64,000 nt of DNA, taken from Pseudomonas cerasi. Its GTDB lineage: Bacteria; Pseudomonadota; Gammaproteobacteria; Pseudomonadales; Pseudomonadaceae. The stretch is taken from positions 2,196,001 to 2,260,000 of the forward strand of contig NZ_LT222319.1 in assembly GCF_900074915.1 (NCBI RefSeq), written 5' to 3'. The notes under the pieces were generated by a model that saw only the letters and a program-made list of their open reading frames with translations, had not been told where the DNA came from and ran no database searches. Made by a program: the position numbers and the translations under genes. The first letter of the stretch is position 1; every line of letters begins with the position of its first letter. Shown piece after piece: positions 47,574-57,099 of this stretch.

Positions 47574-47653
47574 GACGTTTTTCCTTTCATGGGATTGCTC
47601 CGTTCGTGTTGCGTACCGAGGGTGTTGGGTGTGTGCTCGGGGCAGCGCCGGCA

Positions 47654-49063
47654 TCAGAAGGCGTTCTTGTTGACGAACCCCTTGAGCAGCGTCAGCAGAA
47701 TGATTTTCAGGTCCAGCCAGATCGACCAGTGCTCGATGTAGTCCAGGTCGAATTCGACGCGCATGCGCATCTTGTCCAGCGTGTCGGTTTCGCCGCGCCA
47801 GCCGTTGATCTGCGCCCAGCCGGTGATGCCGGGCTTGACCTTGTGGCGCAACATGTAGCCGCTGACCTCCCCGCGGTACTGCTCGTTGTGGGCAATGGCA
47901 TGGGGGCGAGGGCCGACGATGGACATGTCGCCGTGCAGCACATTGAAGAACTGCGGCAGTTCATCCAGCGACGTGCGTCGCAAAAAGCGGCCCAGCAGCG
48001 TTACCCGCGCGTCGTTGCGCGTCGCCTGAAGCACCCCGTCGGTGTTCTCCTGGACGCGCATGCTGCGAAATTTCCAGACCATGATCGAGCGGCCGTCCAG
48101 CCCGTAGCGGCGCTGGCGGAACAGCACCGGGCCGGCCGAGGTAAGCTTGATGGCTGCCGCGATGGTCAGCAGCGGCACAGCGATCAGCAACAGAATCAGG
48201 CTCGACAGCACGATGTCTTCGGCACGTTTGGCCAGGCTCCAGGCACCGTCCATGGGCGAGTCGAAAATGCTGATGCTGGCCAGGCCGTTGATGCTTTCAC
48301 TGCGCGCATGCAGCAGGTCGAACATGAACACATCCGGAATCAGGTACACCGAGGCGGTGGTGTCGCTCAGGCCGGTAATCAACTCGCGCAGTTGCGGTTC
48401 GGCGCTGAAGGCGAGGGTGATGTACACCTTGTCGATCCGGCCTGCGCGGGCATCGTCGATCAACTGCTGCAGATCACCCAATACTGGCGGGCGGCGCTTG
48501 TGCGCCTGCAGATTCATCTGCTGCGGGTGCGCGTCGTAAAAGCCCAGCAGGATCAGGCCCATCCAGGGCGCCAGGGCGATGGACCGGGCCAGCCGCTCGC
48601 CGACCTGCCCGGTGCCGACGATCGCCACCCGACGCGTGTTGAAGCCACGCCGACGCAACGTGTGCAGGGCTAGACGAATCAGCAGCCGGTAGCCGCACAG
48701 CACGGCGAGTGCCAGCGCAAACCAGCTCATCTGGCCGTTATCGGGCAATTGCGTCTGGTTGAGCAGCAGGCTGTTCAGCGACAGCAGGGTGATGAAGGTC
48801 ATCGCCCAGTAACTGAAGACTTTGGTCAGCTCGCGCAGAATGCGCTCGCCGCGCCATGAGCCATACAACTGGTGATACTCGCTGACCCAGTGAAAGACCA
48901 GCACCGCGAGGAAAATGTGCGACCAAGCCTCTGTGCTGTCGGTGACCGTCAGCCCGGTTTGCCAGTAACCGATCAGCACGATGACGGTCAGGTCCAGCAA
49001 GCGATGGGCGAGCGAAAGCGCTGACTGGTGGGCACGCAGAATGCCGCGGACTGAAGTACGCAT
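47654..49063 (-). CDS. undecaprenyl-phosphate sugar phosphotransferase (WcaJ/PslA type)
   Basis: A 469-residue polyisoprenyl-phosphate hexose-1-phosphate transferase that starts repeat-unit assembly. Four N-terminal membrane segments precede a CoA-binding-like fold (VAIVGTGQVGERLARSIA, about 145). A fifth hydrophobic helix (about 283-305) leads to the catalytic domain with FRQRRYGLDG, VWKFRSMR, RTSLDELPQFFNVLHGDMS, IVGPRP and KPGITGWAQINGWRGET. Most likely it transfers glucose-1-phosphate or galactose-1-phosphate; the sugar is not decidable by eye. It lies 80 bp before wza. Confidence 0.92.
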   Translation of the reverse strand: MRTSVRGILRAHQSALSLAHRLLDLTVIVLIGYWQTGLTVTDSTEAWSHIFLAVLVFHWVSEYHQLYGSWRGERILRELTKVFSYWAMTFITLLSLNSLLLNQTQLPDNGQMSWFALALAVLCGYRLLIRLALHTLRRRGFNTRRVAIVGTGQVGERLARSIALAPWMGLILLGFYDAHPQQMNLQAHKRRPPVLGDLQQLIDDARAGRIDKVYITLAFSAEPQLRELITGLSDTTASVYLIPDVFMFDLLHARSESINGLASISIFDSPMDGAWSLAKRAEDIVLSSLILLLIAVPLLTIAAAIKLTSAGPVLFRQRRYGLDGRSIMVWKFRSMRVQENTDGVLQATRNDARVTLLGRFLRRTSLDELPQFFNVLHGDMSIVGPRPHAIAHNEQYRGEVSGYMLRHKVKPGITGWAQINGWRGETDTLDKMRMRVEFDLDYIEHWSIWLDLKIILLTLLKGFVNKNAF

Positions 49064-49076
49064 GGGAAGGGCTCGC

Positions 49077-50306
49077 TCAGACGGTTTTCAGGGAGACAAC
49101 ACGGCCCGGCAGTTCGCTGCCCAGGCCGGACGATGCCTGGGCGACCCATGGCGACTGAGGCAGGCGCCCCAGATGGATCCCGCTTGAGGCGGTCAGACGG
49201 TCCTCGACGAAGGCCTTGATCTCCTCCTCGAAGCGCGCGACCGAAAACCGCTCGGCATTGGCCCGGCAGGCCTCGGAAGAGATGCGTGATTGCGCCGCTT
49301 CGAATTCGCCGATGGCGGCGATCAGTGATGCGACCGTTTGCTGTCGGTAGAACACGCCGGTCGGTTGCGGGTGATCCAGGCCGTGCACGGTCTCCATGAC
49401 GCCGCCCTTGGCGAAGGCGATGACCGGCGTGCCGCAGGCCTGGGCCTCGACCGGGCTGATGCCGAAATCCTCCTCGGCGGCAAAGACAAACGCTTTGGCG
49501 CTGCGCATGTGCTCAAGCAGCACGTTACCTGGCTGAAAACCCAGCAGCGTCACGTTGCTCACCTGGCTGGCAATGGCCTGCGCCTTGGCCAGGTCCGGTC
49601 CGTCGCCGATCATGATCAGGCGTTTGTCAGGCATCGCGGCAAAGGCTTCGACGATCATCGGCATGCGTTTGTAAGGCACCATCCGTGAGGCGCAGAAGTA
49701 GAAGTCCCCGCGCGCGCCTTGGGCAGTGAAGCCGAGCGTGTCCACGGGCGGGTAGATGACGGTGGAGTCGCGTCGATAGGCCTTGCTGATGCGCGCACCG
49801 ATAAACCCGGAATTGGCGATGAAGGCATCCACACCGGTCGACGTGCGCTGGTCCCACAGGCGAATGTAATGCAGGATCAGACGTGCCAGACCACCCTTGA
49901 TGCCCTTGTTCATCCCTGACTCCTGAAGGTACTGGTGCTGCAAGTCCCAGGCATAGCGGATCGGCGAGTGCACATAACTGATGTGCACTTGGTCCGGGCC
50001 GCACAGCACGCCCTTGGCCACTGCGTGGCTGCTGCTGATGATCAGGTCATAACCGGACAGATCCAGTTGCTCGATGGCCAGCGGCATCAGCGGCAGGTAG
50101 CGCGCATAGTGTTTGCGGGCGCCGGGCAGCTTCTGGATGAACGTCGTTCTGGCGGCCTTGCCGTGCAGGTGCGCGCGGTCCTGATCGCTGAGGAAGTCGA
50201 TGACGGCAAACAGGTCCGCAGCGGGCCAGACGTTGATCAGTGATGCAAGCACGCGCTCGGCACCGGCGTAACTCACCAGCCAGTCGTGGACGATAGCGAT
50301 TTTCAT
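49077..50306 (-). CDS. glycosyltransferase family 4 (first of three)
   Basis: A 409-residue GT-B enzyme. The N-terminal domain opens MKIAIVHDWLVSYAGAERVL, and YVHSPIRYAWDLQHQYL follows. The C-terminal donor domain has YFCASRMVPYKRMPMIVEAF, MIGDGPDLAKAQ and the E-x7-E motif in FAAEEDFGISPVEAQACGTP. It retains the substrate-linked phosphate pattern of cytoplasmic GT4 enzymes. A C-terminal tail of about 40 residues is variable. It adds one sugar to the lipid-linked repeat; donor and linkage unknown. Confidence 0.9.
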   Translation of the reverse strand: MKIAIVHDWLVSYAGAERVLASLINVWPAADLFAVIDFLSDQDRAHLHGKAARTTFIQKLPGARKHYARYLPLMPLAIEQLDLSGYDLIISSSHAVAKGVLCGPDQVHISYVHSPIRYAWDLQHQYLQESGMNKGIKGGLARLILHYIRLWDQRTSTGVDAFIANSGFIGARISKAYRRDSTVIYPPVDTLGFTAQGARGDFYFCASRMVPYKRMPMIVEAFAAMPDKRLIMIGDGPDLAKAQAIASQVSNVTLLGFQPGNVLLEHMRSAKAFVFAAEEDFGISPVEAQACGTPVIAFAKGGVMETVHGLDHPQPTGVFYRQQTVASLIAAIGEFEAAQSRISSEACRANAERFSVARFEEEIKAFVEDRLTASSGIHLGRLPQSPWVAQASSGLGSELPGRVVSLKTV

Positions 50307-50379
50307 GGGCGTTCCTTGCTGTAATGGCCCGCGCTACTGCGGACGCGACGGCGCGCATCCTGGCGTTGCTGTTGTGGAG

Positions 50380-51495
50380 TCAGGGTTTGCCGGTGGACGA
50401 TTCGGCGGTGACGTCCAGTCTGCTTTGCTGCGCGGGGTCGGACGCCAGCAACGTGTCGATGCGCTGGGAAAGGCGCTGCGCGGAAAGCTCCCAGGAAAAG
50501 CGCTGCACGTTTTGCAGGCCTTGTACACGCAGCGCGTTGCGCAACGGCGCATCCAGCAGAATGCGCTGCATGGCTGCGGCCATGTGGCTGACGTCCAGCG
50601 GGTCGAAATACAAAGCACTGCCTTGCAGAACCTCGGGGATCGATGCGGCATTGGCCGCCAGCACCGGGCAGCCGCAGGCCTGGGCTTCGAGCGGCGGGAT
50701 GCCGAAGCCCTCGTAAAGCGAAGGGAACACGAACGCGGTCGCGCCCTGATATTGCTCGATCAATTCGGCATCACTGAGGCGCCCCAGAAAACGGATGCGC
50801 GGGTCACGGCAGGCGAGGTGTTGCAGGTTCGGGTCGGCGAACAGCGCGCTGGCTGCGCCGACAATGTGCAGTTGCAGATCCGTGTGCCCACGCAGGCTGA
50901 GAAAGGCCTGAATCATCCGCCTGAAATTCTTGTGCACGGCCGGTGAGGACACGGCCAGCAGGTAGTTCGGCTGACCTACAGCGGTCGACCCCGGGATGAA
51001 ATCGTCGCTGACCGCAGCCGGTACGACGAGAACGTTGTCTTCTGCGTAGCCATAGAACGAGGATATTTCTTTGCGCGAGAAGTGGCTGCCGGTGATCAGC
51101 GTTTTGGCGCGCGACAGCAGGATCGGGGTGATGGTCCGATAGGCCAGCCGGAACAGCCGGGTGTAACTTTGCGGGTAGCGCACATAGTTGATGTCGTGGT
51201 GGGTCGCAATCTGGTTGCCATACAGCATGGGCCCAGTGTTGCTGATCGAGATCAACAGCGGACTGCCCCGACGTTTCAGGTACAGCGGCAGGTCGATCTG
51301 CTCCCACGCATGCCCGGTGGAGCGCCCGATGCAGTGCGCCTCCAATGCGCTGGCGCAGTCATGCCGTCTGATGTTGTGCGGGGCAACGAATAGCAGATCG
51401 TCGCGCAGTCGCTTCAGCGCTCGGCACATCTGCTCTGCGTAGCGCTGTACACCACTGATGTCCTGGGTAAGAAACCGTGCATTGATGAAAATCAT
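50380..51495 (-). CDS. glycosyltransferase family 4 (second of three)
   Basis: A 371-residue GT-B enzyme. It opens MIFINARFLTQDISGVQRYA, and DINYVRYPQSYTRLFRLAYR lies in the acceptor domain. The donor domain has YLLAVSSPAVHKNFRRMIQA, FLGRLSDAELIEQYQGATAF and FPSLYEGFGIPPLEAQACGC. ATG 51495 is used (AGGATG upstream); ATG 51504 adds three residues. Mannosyltransferase-like in overall pattern, but donor not proven. Member of the exopolysaccharide operon. Confidence 0.88.
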   Translation of the reverse strand: MIFINARFLTQDISGVQRYAEQMCRALKRLRDDLLFVAPHNIRRHDCASALEAHCIGRSTGHAWEQIDLPLYLKRRGSPLLISISNTGPMLYGNQIATHHDINYVRYPQSYTRLFRLAYRTITPILLSRAKTLITGSHFSRKEISSFYGYAEDNVLVVPAAVSDDFIPGSTAVGQPNYLLAVSSPAVHKNFRRMIQAFLSLRGHTDLQLHIVGAASALFADPNLQHLACRDPRIRFLGRLSDAELIEQYQGATAFVFPSLYEGFGIPPLEAQACGCPVLAANAASIPEVLQGSALYFDPLDVSHMAAAMQRILLDAPLRNALRVQGLQNVQRFSWELSAQRLSQRIDTLLASDPAQQSRLDVTAESSTGKP

Positions 51496-51585
51496 CTTGA
51501 GCATCCTGCTGATGAAGGTGAGCTGATGGGTGCCACACCGTGTCCGTGATGTCGTCAAAGGGGGCGATTGCGCCCGTTCGCCGTG

Positions 51586-52791
51586 CTACGTGCTGCGGTC
51601 CTGCAAGGTCTGGGCGAAGATACTTTCGTACTGGTCCAGCATCAGGTCCAGATTCATCAACGACGCGACGCTGCTGCGTGCCTGGCTGCCAAGGCGTGCC
51701 AGCAGTTCGGGCTGCTGATGCAGCCTGAGCATCGCCAGCCCCAGTGAGTCAGGATCATCGGGGCTGCACAGCAAGCCGTTGAGCGGTTCCTGAATGATTT
51801 CCGTGAGCCCGCCCATGCGGCTGGCGATGACCGGCAGCGAGTGCGCGCATGCCTCGACCGCGACCATGCCGAACGGCTCATTCCACAGGGAAGGCACAAT
51901 CGCCACATCGATCTGGCGATAGAAGTTCTCGGGTCTCTGAAAACCGACGAAACTGATGTCGGGGGACGTGACCATGGCTTTGAAGCGCTTTTCGTCAGTC
52001 GACTGTCCGCGACCGGCAATCTGCAGGGTGGCTTTGAACGGTAGGCGCTGGAACTGCTCGATCAGCCACTCCAGCCCCTTGTTGGTCGACAGGGTGCCCA
52101 GGTAACCGAAACGCAACGGTGCGTCATTGACAAGTGCCTTGGGCTGCTCGCGAAGCGCTGGCGTAAACGGGCTGGCGTTATGCACCACATAGCCTCTGGC
52201 ATGCTTGAAATAATCCTGCTCCCGCAGCGTGTCGAGCATGAAGCGGCTGACACCGACCACCGCGCTGACCTGTTCCGACTGGTGTGCATGCTGGCTGCGC
52301 AACCGTGTGCACGTCGTGCAGCGGCGCTGACAGCTTTTGCCCTTTCTGAACATCGTGCTTGCCGGGCACAGCAAGTAAAAGTCGTGCAGCACCTGCACGA
52401 TCGGGCAGTTGGCCTGGGTGATCTGGTCCCATGCCGAGACCGACCAGCCCGTCAGGTTATGGCACACCACCAGTTCTGGTTGCTCCAGCTCCATCACGCG
52501 CTCCACGTACTCACGCATGCCTGCGTTGTAGCGATCGCGCCAGTGCCAGGCAAAGCGCGCCAGACGGCCCGGACGCTGGGCGATGAAGTGCCAGTAACGG
52601 TTAAGCAGGCCGGCTCGATAGACCTTGACCCGGTTGACCTCCGCCAGTTGCAAGCCAGGCCGGTCAGTGGTGGCCAAAACCGCGACGCTGTGCCCGCGCT
52701 GCTGCAAGCCCTCGACGGTACGTTGCAGAATGATTTCTGCGCCGCCGCCGATATCGGGCGCGTAGAGGCTGTTGATGAAAAGGATTTTCAT
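51586..52791 (-). CDS. glycosyltransferase family 4 (third of three)
   Basis: A 401-residue GT-B enzyme. The start MKILFINSLYAPDIGGGAEI carries the glycine-rich acceptor loop. A Cys-rich insertion (RKGKSCQRRCTTCTRLRSQH, about residues 149-168) is often seen in this subgroup. The donor domain has RFGYLGTLSTNKGLEWLIEQ and PSLWNEPFGMVAVEACAHSL with the E-x7-E pattern. It overlaps the preceding GT2 gene by 4 bp, so translation is coupled. Confidence 0.9.
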   Translation of the reverse strand: MKILFINSLYAPDIGGGAEIILQRTVEGLQQRGHSVAVLATTDRPGLQLAEVNRVKVYRAGLLNRYWHFIAQRPGRLARFAWHWRDRYNAGMREYVERVMELEQPELVVCHNLTGWSVSAWDQITQANCPIVQVLHDFYLLCPASTMFRKGKSCQRRCTTCTRLRSQHAHQSEQVSAVVGVSRFMLDTLREQDYFKHARGYVVHNASPFTPALREQPKALVNDAPLRFGYLGTLSTNKGLEWLIEQFQRLPFKATLQIAGRGQSTDEKRFKAMVTSPDISFVGFQRPENFYRQIDVAIVPSLWNEPFGMVAVEACAHSLPVIASRMGGLTEIIQEPLNGLLCSPDDPDSLGLAMLRLHQQPELLARLGSQARSSVASLMNLDLMLDQYESIFAQTLQDRST

Positions 52792-53789
52792 AGCGGGTAG
52801 GCCCTGTTCAGGCCCAGCCTGCCGGCTTCGCCCTCGCGAATGGCGTCGTTGAGCAGGTCCAGACGCTGCGCTGCGCCACAGCGCCAGGCATACAGGTTCA
52901 GCAGGCAGAGAAAAACCCAGCGATTGAGCCGATAGCTGATTGGGGAGGCCGCCCAGACATGTTTGTCGAACCAGGCCTGATTGCGCGCTGCGTAGTAGGC
53001 GCGCAGATCCGATCCGCCCAGCAGGTAGCTTTCATAGACATTGCGGGTACGTGCCTTGATGTTCCAGGAGTCTTCCAGATCGTCCAGCCGCGCATCGGGC
53101 ACCAGAAACAGCTTTCCGCCACCGTCGGTGATGCGCCAGGTGTATTCGCTGTCATCGCTGTACAGCTTGAGAGCATCCAGCGGCAGGCCGATCTTTTGGT
53201 AAAGGCTGCGATGGGCAAGCAGCCCGCCGTAAGTGGCAAAAGGCAGTTGCACGTGTTCCGGCATCAGCCGGGTGGCATCGGGCTTTCCCCACGGCAGGCG
53301 TCGCCAGATCTTGTACGGCAACTGTGCGATGTGAAAGCCGAAGAAGCTTGAGCGCCGCTGGATCGCATATTGCAGCGGCACACCTGCGGCGATGTCGGCT
53401 TGATGCGTGGGGCGAAAGCCGAGCACCGCGCAGTTGTCCTGGCCGTCGATGAGTTGCCGTTCACGCAAGGATCGATGCAATGCCTCGATGGCATGCGCGG
53501 TCGGTGCGTTATCGTCGTCCATCAGCCAGATGCAGTCGTCTCCGGTTTGCAGCGCGGCGTTAATGCCCACCGAGTAGCCATTGGCCGAGCCGGTGTTGTG
53601 CGGCAGCCAGATCACCTGAACCCGATCGGGCCACTCATCGCACAGCGCTTGCAGTGGCGCGGTGGAAGCATTGCTGACAACGATCACACGGCCAATCAGC
53701 GGGCTTTCCAGCGAGCGGCTGATCAGGGTGTGCAAATAGCTGAAACGGTCACCATAGGTGAGCGTCACCAGGGTGGTCTGGCGCGGCAT
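52788..53789 (-). CDS. glycosyltransferase family 2 (GlfT2/rhamnosyl-type)
   Basis: A 333-residue GT-A enzyme. It contains LVTLTYGDRFSYLHTLISRS, then LPHNTGSANGYSVGINAAL and the metal-binding DxD region IWLMDDDNAP (about 90). A further conserved part is ALKLYSDDSEYTWRITDGGG, with an Asp-Asp candidate catalytic base. This resembles galactofuranosyl- or rhamnosyl-transferase-like GT2 members. No membrane segment. It is coupled to the downstream GT4 gene by a 4-bp overlap. Confidence 0.88.
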   Translation of the reverse strand: MPRQTTLVTLTYGDRFSYLHTLISRSLESPLIGRVIVVSNASTAPLQALCDEWPDRVQVIWLPHNTGSANGYSVGINAALQTGDDCIWLMDDDNAPTAHAIEALHRSLRERQLIDGQDNCAVLGFRPTHQADIAAGVPLQYAIQRRSSFFGFHIAQLPYKIWRRLPWGKPDATRLMPEHVQLPFATYGGLLAHRSLYQKIGLPLDALKLYSDDSEYTWRITDGGGKLFLVPDARLDDLEDSWNIKARTRNVYESYLLGGSDLRAYYAARNQAWFDKHVWAASPISYRLNRWVFLCLLNLYAWRCGAAQRLDLLNDAIREGEAGRLGLNRAYPL

Positions 53790-53873
53790 GGTGCGATTCC
53801 GAGGCTGGTGAAACAGGCGTGCGACGCATGCTTTCAGTACACGTCGTGCGGCAGGTTGCGGCGGGTTCGAGCG

Positions 53874-54386
53874 CTAGGCGCTCGCCTCGATTCGCGACAG
53901 GCTGCTGATCGGCAACACCACTTTTTGCTGACGTTGCAGCATATTGAGCAGGATCACCGCGCGCTGCGCGCCATCTTCACTCAGAAAGATGGCCTCGACT
54001 TCACCCCAGCTGGCATGGGTGATCAGCACCGCGTCCCCCTGGGTAAACTGTGTTTTCGGCGCGGGTGTGGCGAGTCGTTGGCGGATCTGCTCGATCAGAT
54101 GATCCCGAACCGGGACCGGATGACCACCGAAAGTCACAATGCGCGAGACGCCGCGGGTGGAGCGAATCGGGTACCAGTTGTCCTGCACCTGATCCATGTG
54201 AATGAACAGATAACCGGGGAACAAGGCCTCGCCGGCCTGAACCCTGGTGCCGGGTTTTTTTGCATCGGCCTGTAACGGTCGATAGCACTCGAACTGCTGA
54301 CGCCGCAAATGTTCTTCGGCACGGGCTTCCTGCCGTGGTTTGGTCTGGATCAGGTACCAGCGGACATCCTGGTCGGAGTGGGACAT
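53874..54386 (-). CDS. rfaH: RfaH/NusG-family transcription antitermination factor
   Basis: A 170-residue NusG paralogue. The N-terminal NGN domain has RWYLIQTKPRQEARAEEHLR and EALFPGYLFIHMDQVQDNWY (the conserved FPGY core) and ends near VSRIVTFGGHPVPV. A linker and a C-terminal KOW-like domain follow (FTQGDAVLITHASWGEVEAI, about 122). RfaH binds ops DNA in the paused elongation complex and prevents termination in long operons. It lies inside the operon it would serve, and the leader of that operon carries two ops elements (60746-60757 and 60835-60846). Specialised, not housekeeping, NusG is therefore likely. Confidence 0.9.
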   Translation of the reverse strand: MSHSDQDVRWYLIQTKPRQEARAEEHLRRQQFECYRPLQADAKKPGTRVQAGEALFPGYLFIHMDQVQDNWYPIRSTRGVSRIVTFGGHPVPVRDHLIEQIRQRLATPAPKTQFTQGDAVLITHASWGEVEAIFLSEDGAQRAVILLNMLQRQQKVVLPISSLSRIEASA

Positions 54387-54438
54387 GGTTAATTCCTTTT
54401 AAATGAAACAGCTCGGTCAGCGGCAAGCAGCGCCCCGG

Positions 54439-56646
54439 CTATCGGGGCGCGGGGTGGTAGTTGTAGCCGTAGGCGGCGTAGTCGTAGTCGGAGGTCGTGG
54501 CCTTGCGCACCACCGCGTTGAAAATGGCGCCCTTGATCAGAATTCCGTTCTGACCCAGACGGCGTTTGCTGGCTTCGATTTCCTGGACGGTGGTCATGCC
54601 AAAGCGCGCCACCAGCAGGCAAGTGCCCGCCTGACGGCCCACCAGCGTCGCATCGGTCACGGCCAGGATGGGCGGGGTGTCGATCAGAATCAGGTCATAC
54701 AGCGGCGACAGTTCGGCAAGCATCTTGTGGAAGTTGTCATGCATCAGCAGCTCCGAGGGGTTGGGCGCGGCGAAACCACAGGAGATGAAATCCAGATGCC
54801 GGACACGGGTGCTGTTGATGACCTCGGTACAGCGCAGACGCGCCGCCAGTGTGTCGGACAGCCCGTGTTTGGGTTGCAGACCGAAGAGGCGATGCAGGTA
54901 GCCTTTGCGCATGTCGGCATCGATCAGCAGGACCCGTTTGCCGGTCTGGGCAATGATGGTCGCCAGATTGCTCGACACAAAAGACTTGCCGGCACCCGGT
55001 GTCGGGCTGGATATCATCAGCACGTTGTTGCGCGCTTCAAGCATGGCGAAGTGCAGGCTTGTGCGCAGGCTGCGCAATGACTCGATCGCCAGCTCGGCGG
55101 GCGCGGCAATGCTCAGCAACTTCGACTCCTGTCCGGCATGGTCGCGCTTGTCCAGATGCTCCTGTTGGCGCGAGTGCGGCAGCGACGCGTAGACCGGCAT
55201 GCCCAGATTTTCAATGATCTCGGCGCTTTCGATGCCGCGATAGAACGCCTGGCGCACGAAAACCATGGTCATCGCGACCAGCGCGCCGAGCAGCGTGGCA
55301 ATCAGCACGATCAGTGTTTTCATCGGTTTGACGGGTCTTTCGACATTGGTGTCGGCGTTATCGATGACCCGTACGTTGCCGATGTTGCCGGCGCGCAGAA
55401 TGTCCTGCTCCTGGCTTTTGTTGAGCATCAGTGTGTAGGTCTGGCTGATGACCTGCATATCACGGGTCAGGCGCAACAACTCCTGCTGGGTCATGGGCAG
55501 CGCGTCGATTTTTTTCAGCAGGCCCTGGCGCTGTTGTTCCAGCTGGTTCATCTGGCTCATCAGGCTGCGATAGGTCGGGTGCTCGCGGGTATACAGCCGT
55601 TCCAGTTCGACGCGTTTGAGTTTCAGTTCCGACAGCATTGAGTCGAGACTGACCACTTGGTCAAGCACCCCCTTGGTTTCGATACTCAGGTCCACCGACC
55701 GGGCGCTGGTCTGGAAGGTATTCAGTGCGGTTTCCGATTCTTCGAGCTGCTTGCGTACGGCGGGTAACTGCGAGCGCAAAAACTGCAGTCGCTGGGCGGC
55801 TTCGGCAGAACTGCGCTCGACGTTCTGGCGTACATACAGATGGCTGACTTCATCAAGAATCCGGTTGGCCCGATGCGCATCCTGGTCCTCGATCGACAGG
55901 TAGATGATCCCCGAATCCCTGCCGGCCTCGGCGATCTTCAGGCGGTTCTGATAGATCAGCGCGGTGCTGAGTGTGCGCTGTCTGGAGACAGTGAAATCGG
56001 TACCGGGCCGGGCCTGCAACGTAGCGACCTGAATCTTGATTCCGTGGCCTTCGACCACGCGATTGATCGCCCCGCCGAGCAGCAGATTGTGTTTGCTATC
56101 GTAGAGCGAGAACTGGCCGGGTTTGCCTGCGGTCAGGGTGAGTTTTTCACCCAGCAGGTGCTCTGGCACTTCCAGTTGGAACACCTCTATTTTTTCGCCG
56201 CCCCACGCATATTGGGTCAGGCCGAATAAAGGCTGCGCCAGTTCACCGTCGCGTGCGGGCTTGAAGGTGCGATACAGATAAGGACCGATCACAGGAAACA
56301 AATCAGGTGTCTGGAGCCTATTGAGCTTCAGATCGTCGACGACCTTGCCCAGCAGCGCGCGGGACTTGATCAACTCGATCTCGGTGGTCGCCTGCGACAC
56401 CGAGAGTGGCTTGGCACTGACTTCCGGCGTACCCTCGATGCCGATTTTTCGGGGTTCTATCTGAATCATGGCGGTGGCCTGATACACCGGCGTGGCCAGA
56501 ATGGCGTAGCCCAGGCCGAGCAGAAAAAACAGGCCGACGGTCAACAGGATCAGGGTCTTGTGATCGAACAGCATCCGCAGGACCGTTGCCAGATCAATCC
56601 GGGAGTCCGCTTGGAAATTCAGGGAAGGATGGTTCATGACGGTCAT
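54439..56646 (-). CDS. wzc: polysaccharide co-polymerase/tyrosine autokinase (Wzc family)
   Basis: A 735-residue inner-membrane protein. The N-terminal Wzz domain has a first membrane helix (TLILLTVGLFFLLGLGYAIL, about 31-50), a long periplasmic coiled-coil part (about 290-415) and a second helix (TLIVLIATLLGALVAMTMVF, about 448-467). The cytoplasmic BY-kinase has Walker A SPTPGAGKSF, a Walker A' segment RVLLIDADMRKGYLH and IDTPP. The tail holds a Tyr cluster (SDYDYAAYGYNYHPAPR) for autophosphorylation. It controls chain length and export with Wza; the phosphatase at 56647 reverses phosphorylation. Start 56646 or 56637; both ATGs are in frame. Confidence 0.94.
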   Translation of the reverse strand: MTVMNHPSLNFQADSRIDLATVLRMLFDHKTLILLTVGLFFLLGLGYAILATPVYQATAMIQIEPRKIGIEGTPEVSAKPLSVSQATTEIELIKSRALLGKVVDDLKLNRLQTPDLFPVIGPYLYRTFKPARDGELAQPLFGLTQYAWGGEKIEVFQLEVPEHLLGEKLTLTAGKPGQFSLYDSKHNLLLGGAINRVVEGHGIKIQVATLQARPGTDFTVSRQRTLSTALIYQNRLKIAEAGRDSGIIYLSIEDQDAHRANRILDEVSHLYVRQNVERSSAEAAQRLQFLRSQLPAVRKQLEESETALNTFQTSARSVDLSIETKGVLDQVVSLDSMLSELKLKRVELERLYTREHPTYRSLMSQMNQLEQQRQGLLKKIDALPMTQQELLRLTRDMQVISQTYTLMLNKSQEQDILRAGNIGNVRVIDNADTNVERPVKPMKTLIVLIATLLGALVAMTMVFVRQAFYRGIESAEIIENLGMPVYASLPHSRQQEHLDKRDHAGQESKLLSIAAPAELAIESLRSLRTSLHFAMLEARNNVLMISSPTPGAGKSFVSSNLATIIAQTGKRVLLIDADMRKGYLHRLFGLQPKHGLSDTLAARLRCTEVINSTRVRHLDFISCGFAAPNPSELLMHDNFHKMLAELSPLYDLILIDTPPILAVTDATLVGRQAGTCLLVARFGMTTVQEIEASKRRLGQNGILIKGAIFNAVVRKATTSDYDYAAYGYNYHPAPR

Positions 56647-57099
56647 TTATCCTGTTGCTCCTGACTGAAAATGGGGAAGCCAGTCGTCGATGCAGCGTGA
56701 GAGCTGCGCGTAGGTCTGTTCGAAGGCTGACGCGGGCCGCCGGTAAGGGTCGGTGATGTCGAGCGGGTCCTGCCATTTACCGATCAGAAACGCTTTGCCG
56801 CGCACTTCGGGGGCCAGTTCGAGGACGTTGGAAAAATGCGCCTGCTCCATCAGCAGGATCAGGTCGGCCTCGCGCAGCAGCTCGCGATTCACCTGGCGAG
56901 CGGCATGCCGCCGAGGCTGCACCCGGTGCGACTGCAGCACCGCATGTGCCGTCGGGTCGATCGACGAACCCGATAGCGCGGCGATGCCTGCCGACTGGAT
57001 ACGCACCTGCGTGGCCTTCAGGCGTTCATGCAGCATCGCGACCGCCATCGGGCTGCGGCAAACGTTGCCGACGCACAACACCAGCACACTACTGAACAT
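56647..57099 (-). CDS. wzb: low-molecular-weight protein tyrosine phosphatase (Wzb family)
   Basis: A 150-residue phosphatase. The P-loop CVGNVCRSP begins at Cys9 with Arg15, followed by MAVAMLHERL. The general acid Asp is in DITDPYRRP (about 114). It dephosphorylates the C-terminal tyrosines of Wzc, cycling the export machine. Its 5' end overlaps the upstream glycosyltransferase gene by 11 bp, and its TAA directly abuts the wzc ATG, so all three are translationally linked. Confidence 0.93.
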   Translation of the reverse strand: MFSSVLVLCVGNVCRSPMAVAMLHERLKATQVRIQSAGIAALSGSSIDPTAHAVLQSHRVQPRRHAARQVNRELLREADLILLMEQAHFSNVLELAPEVRGKAFLIGKWQDPLDITDPYRRPASAFEQTYAQLSRCIDDWLPHFQSGATG

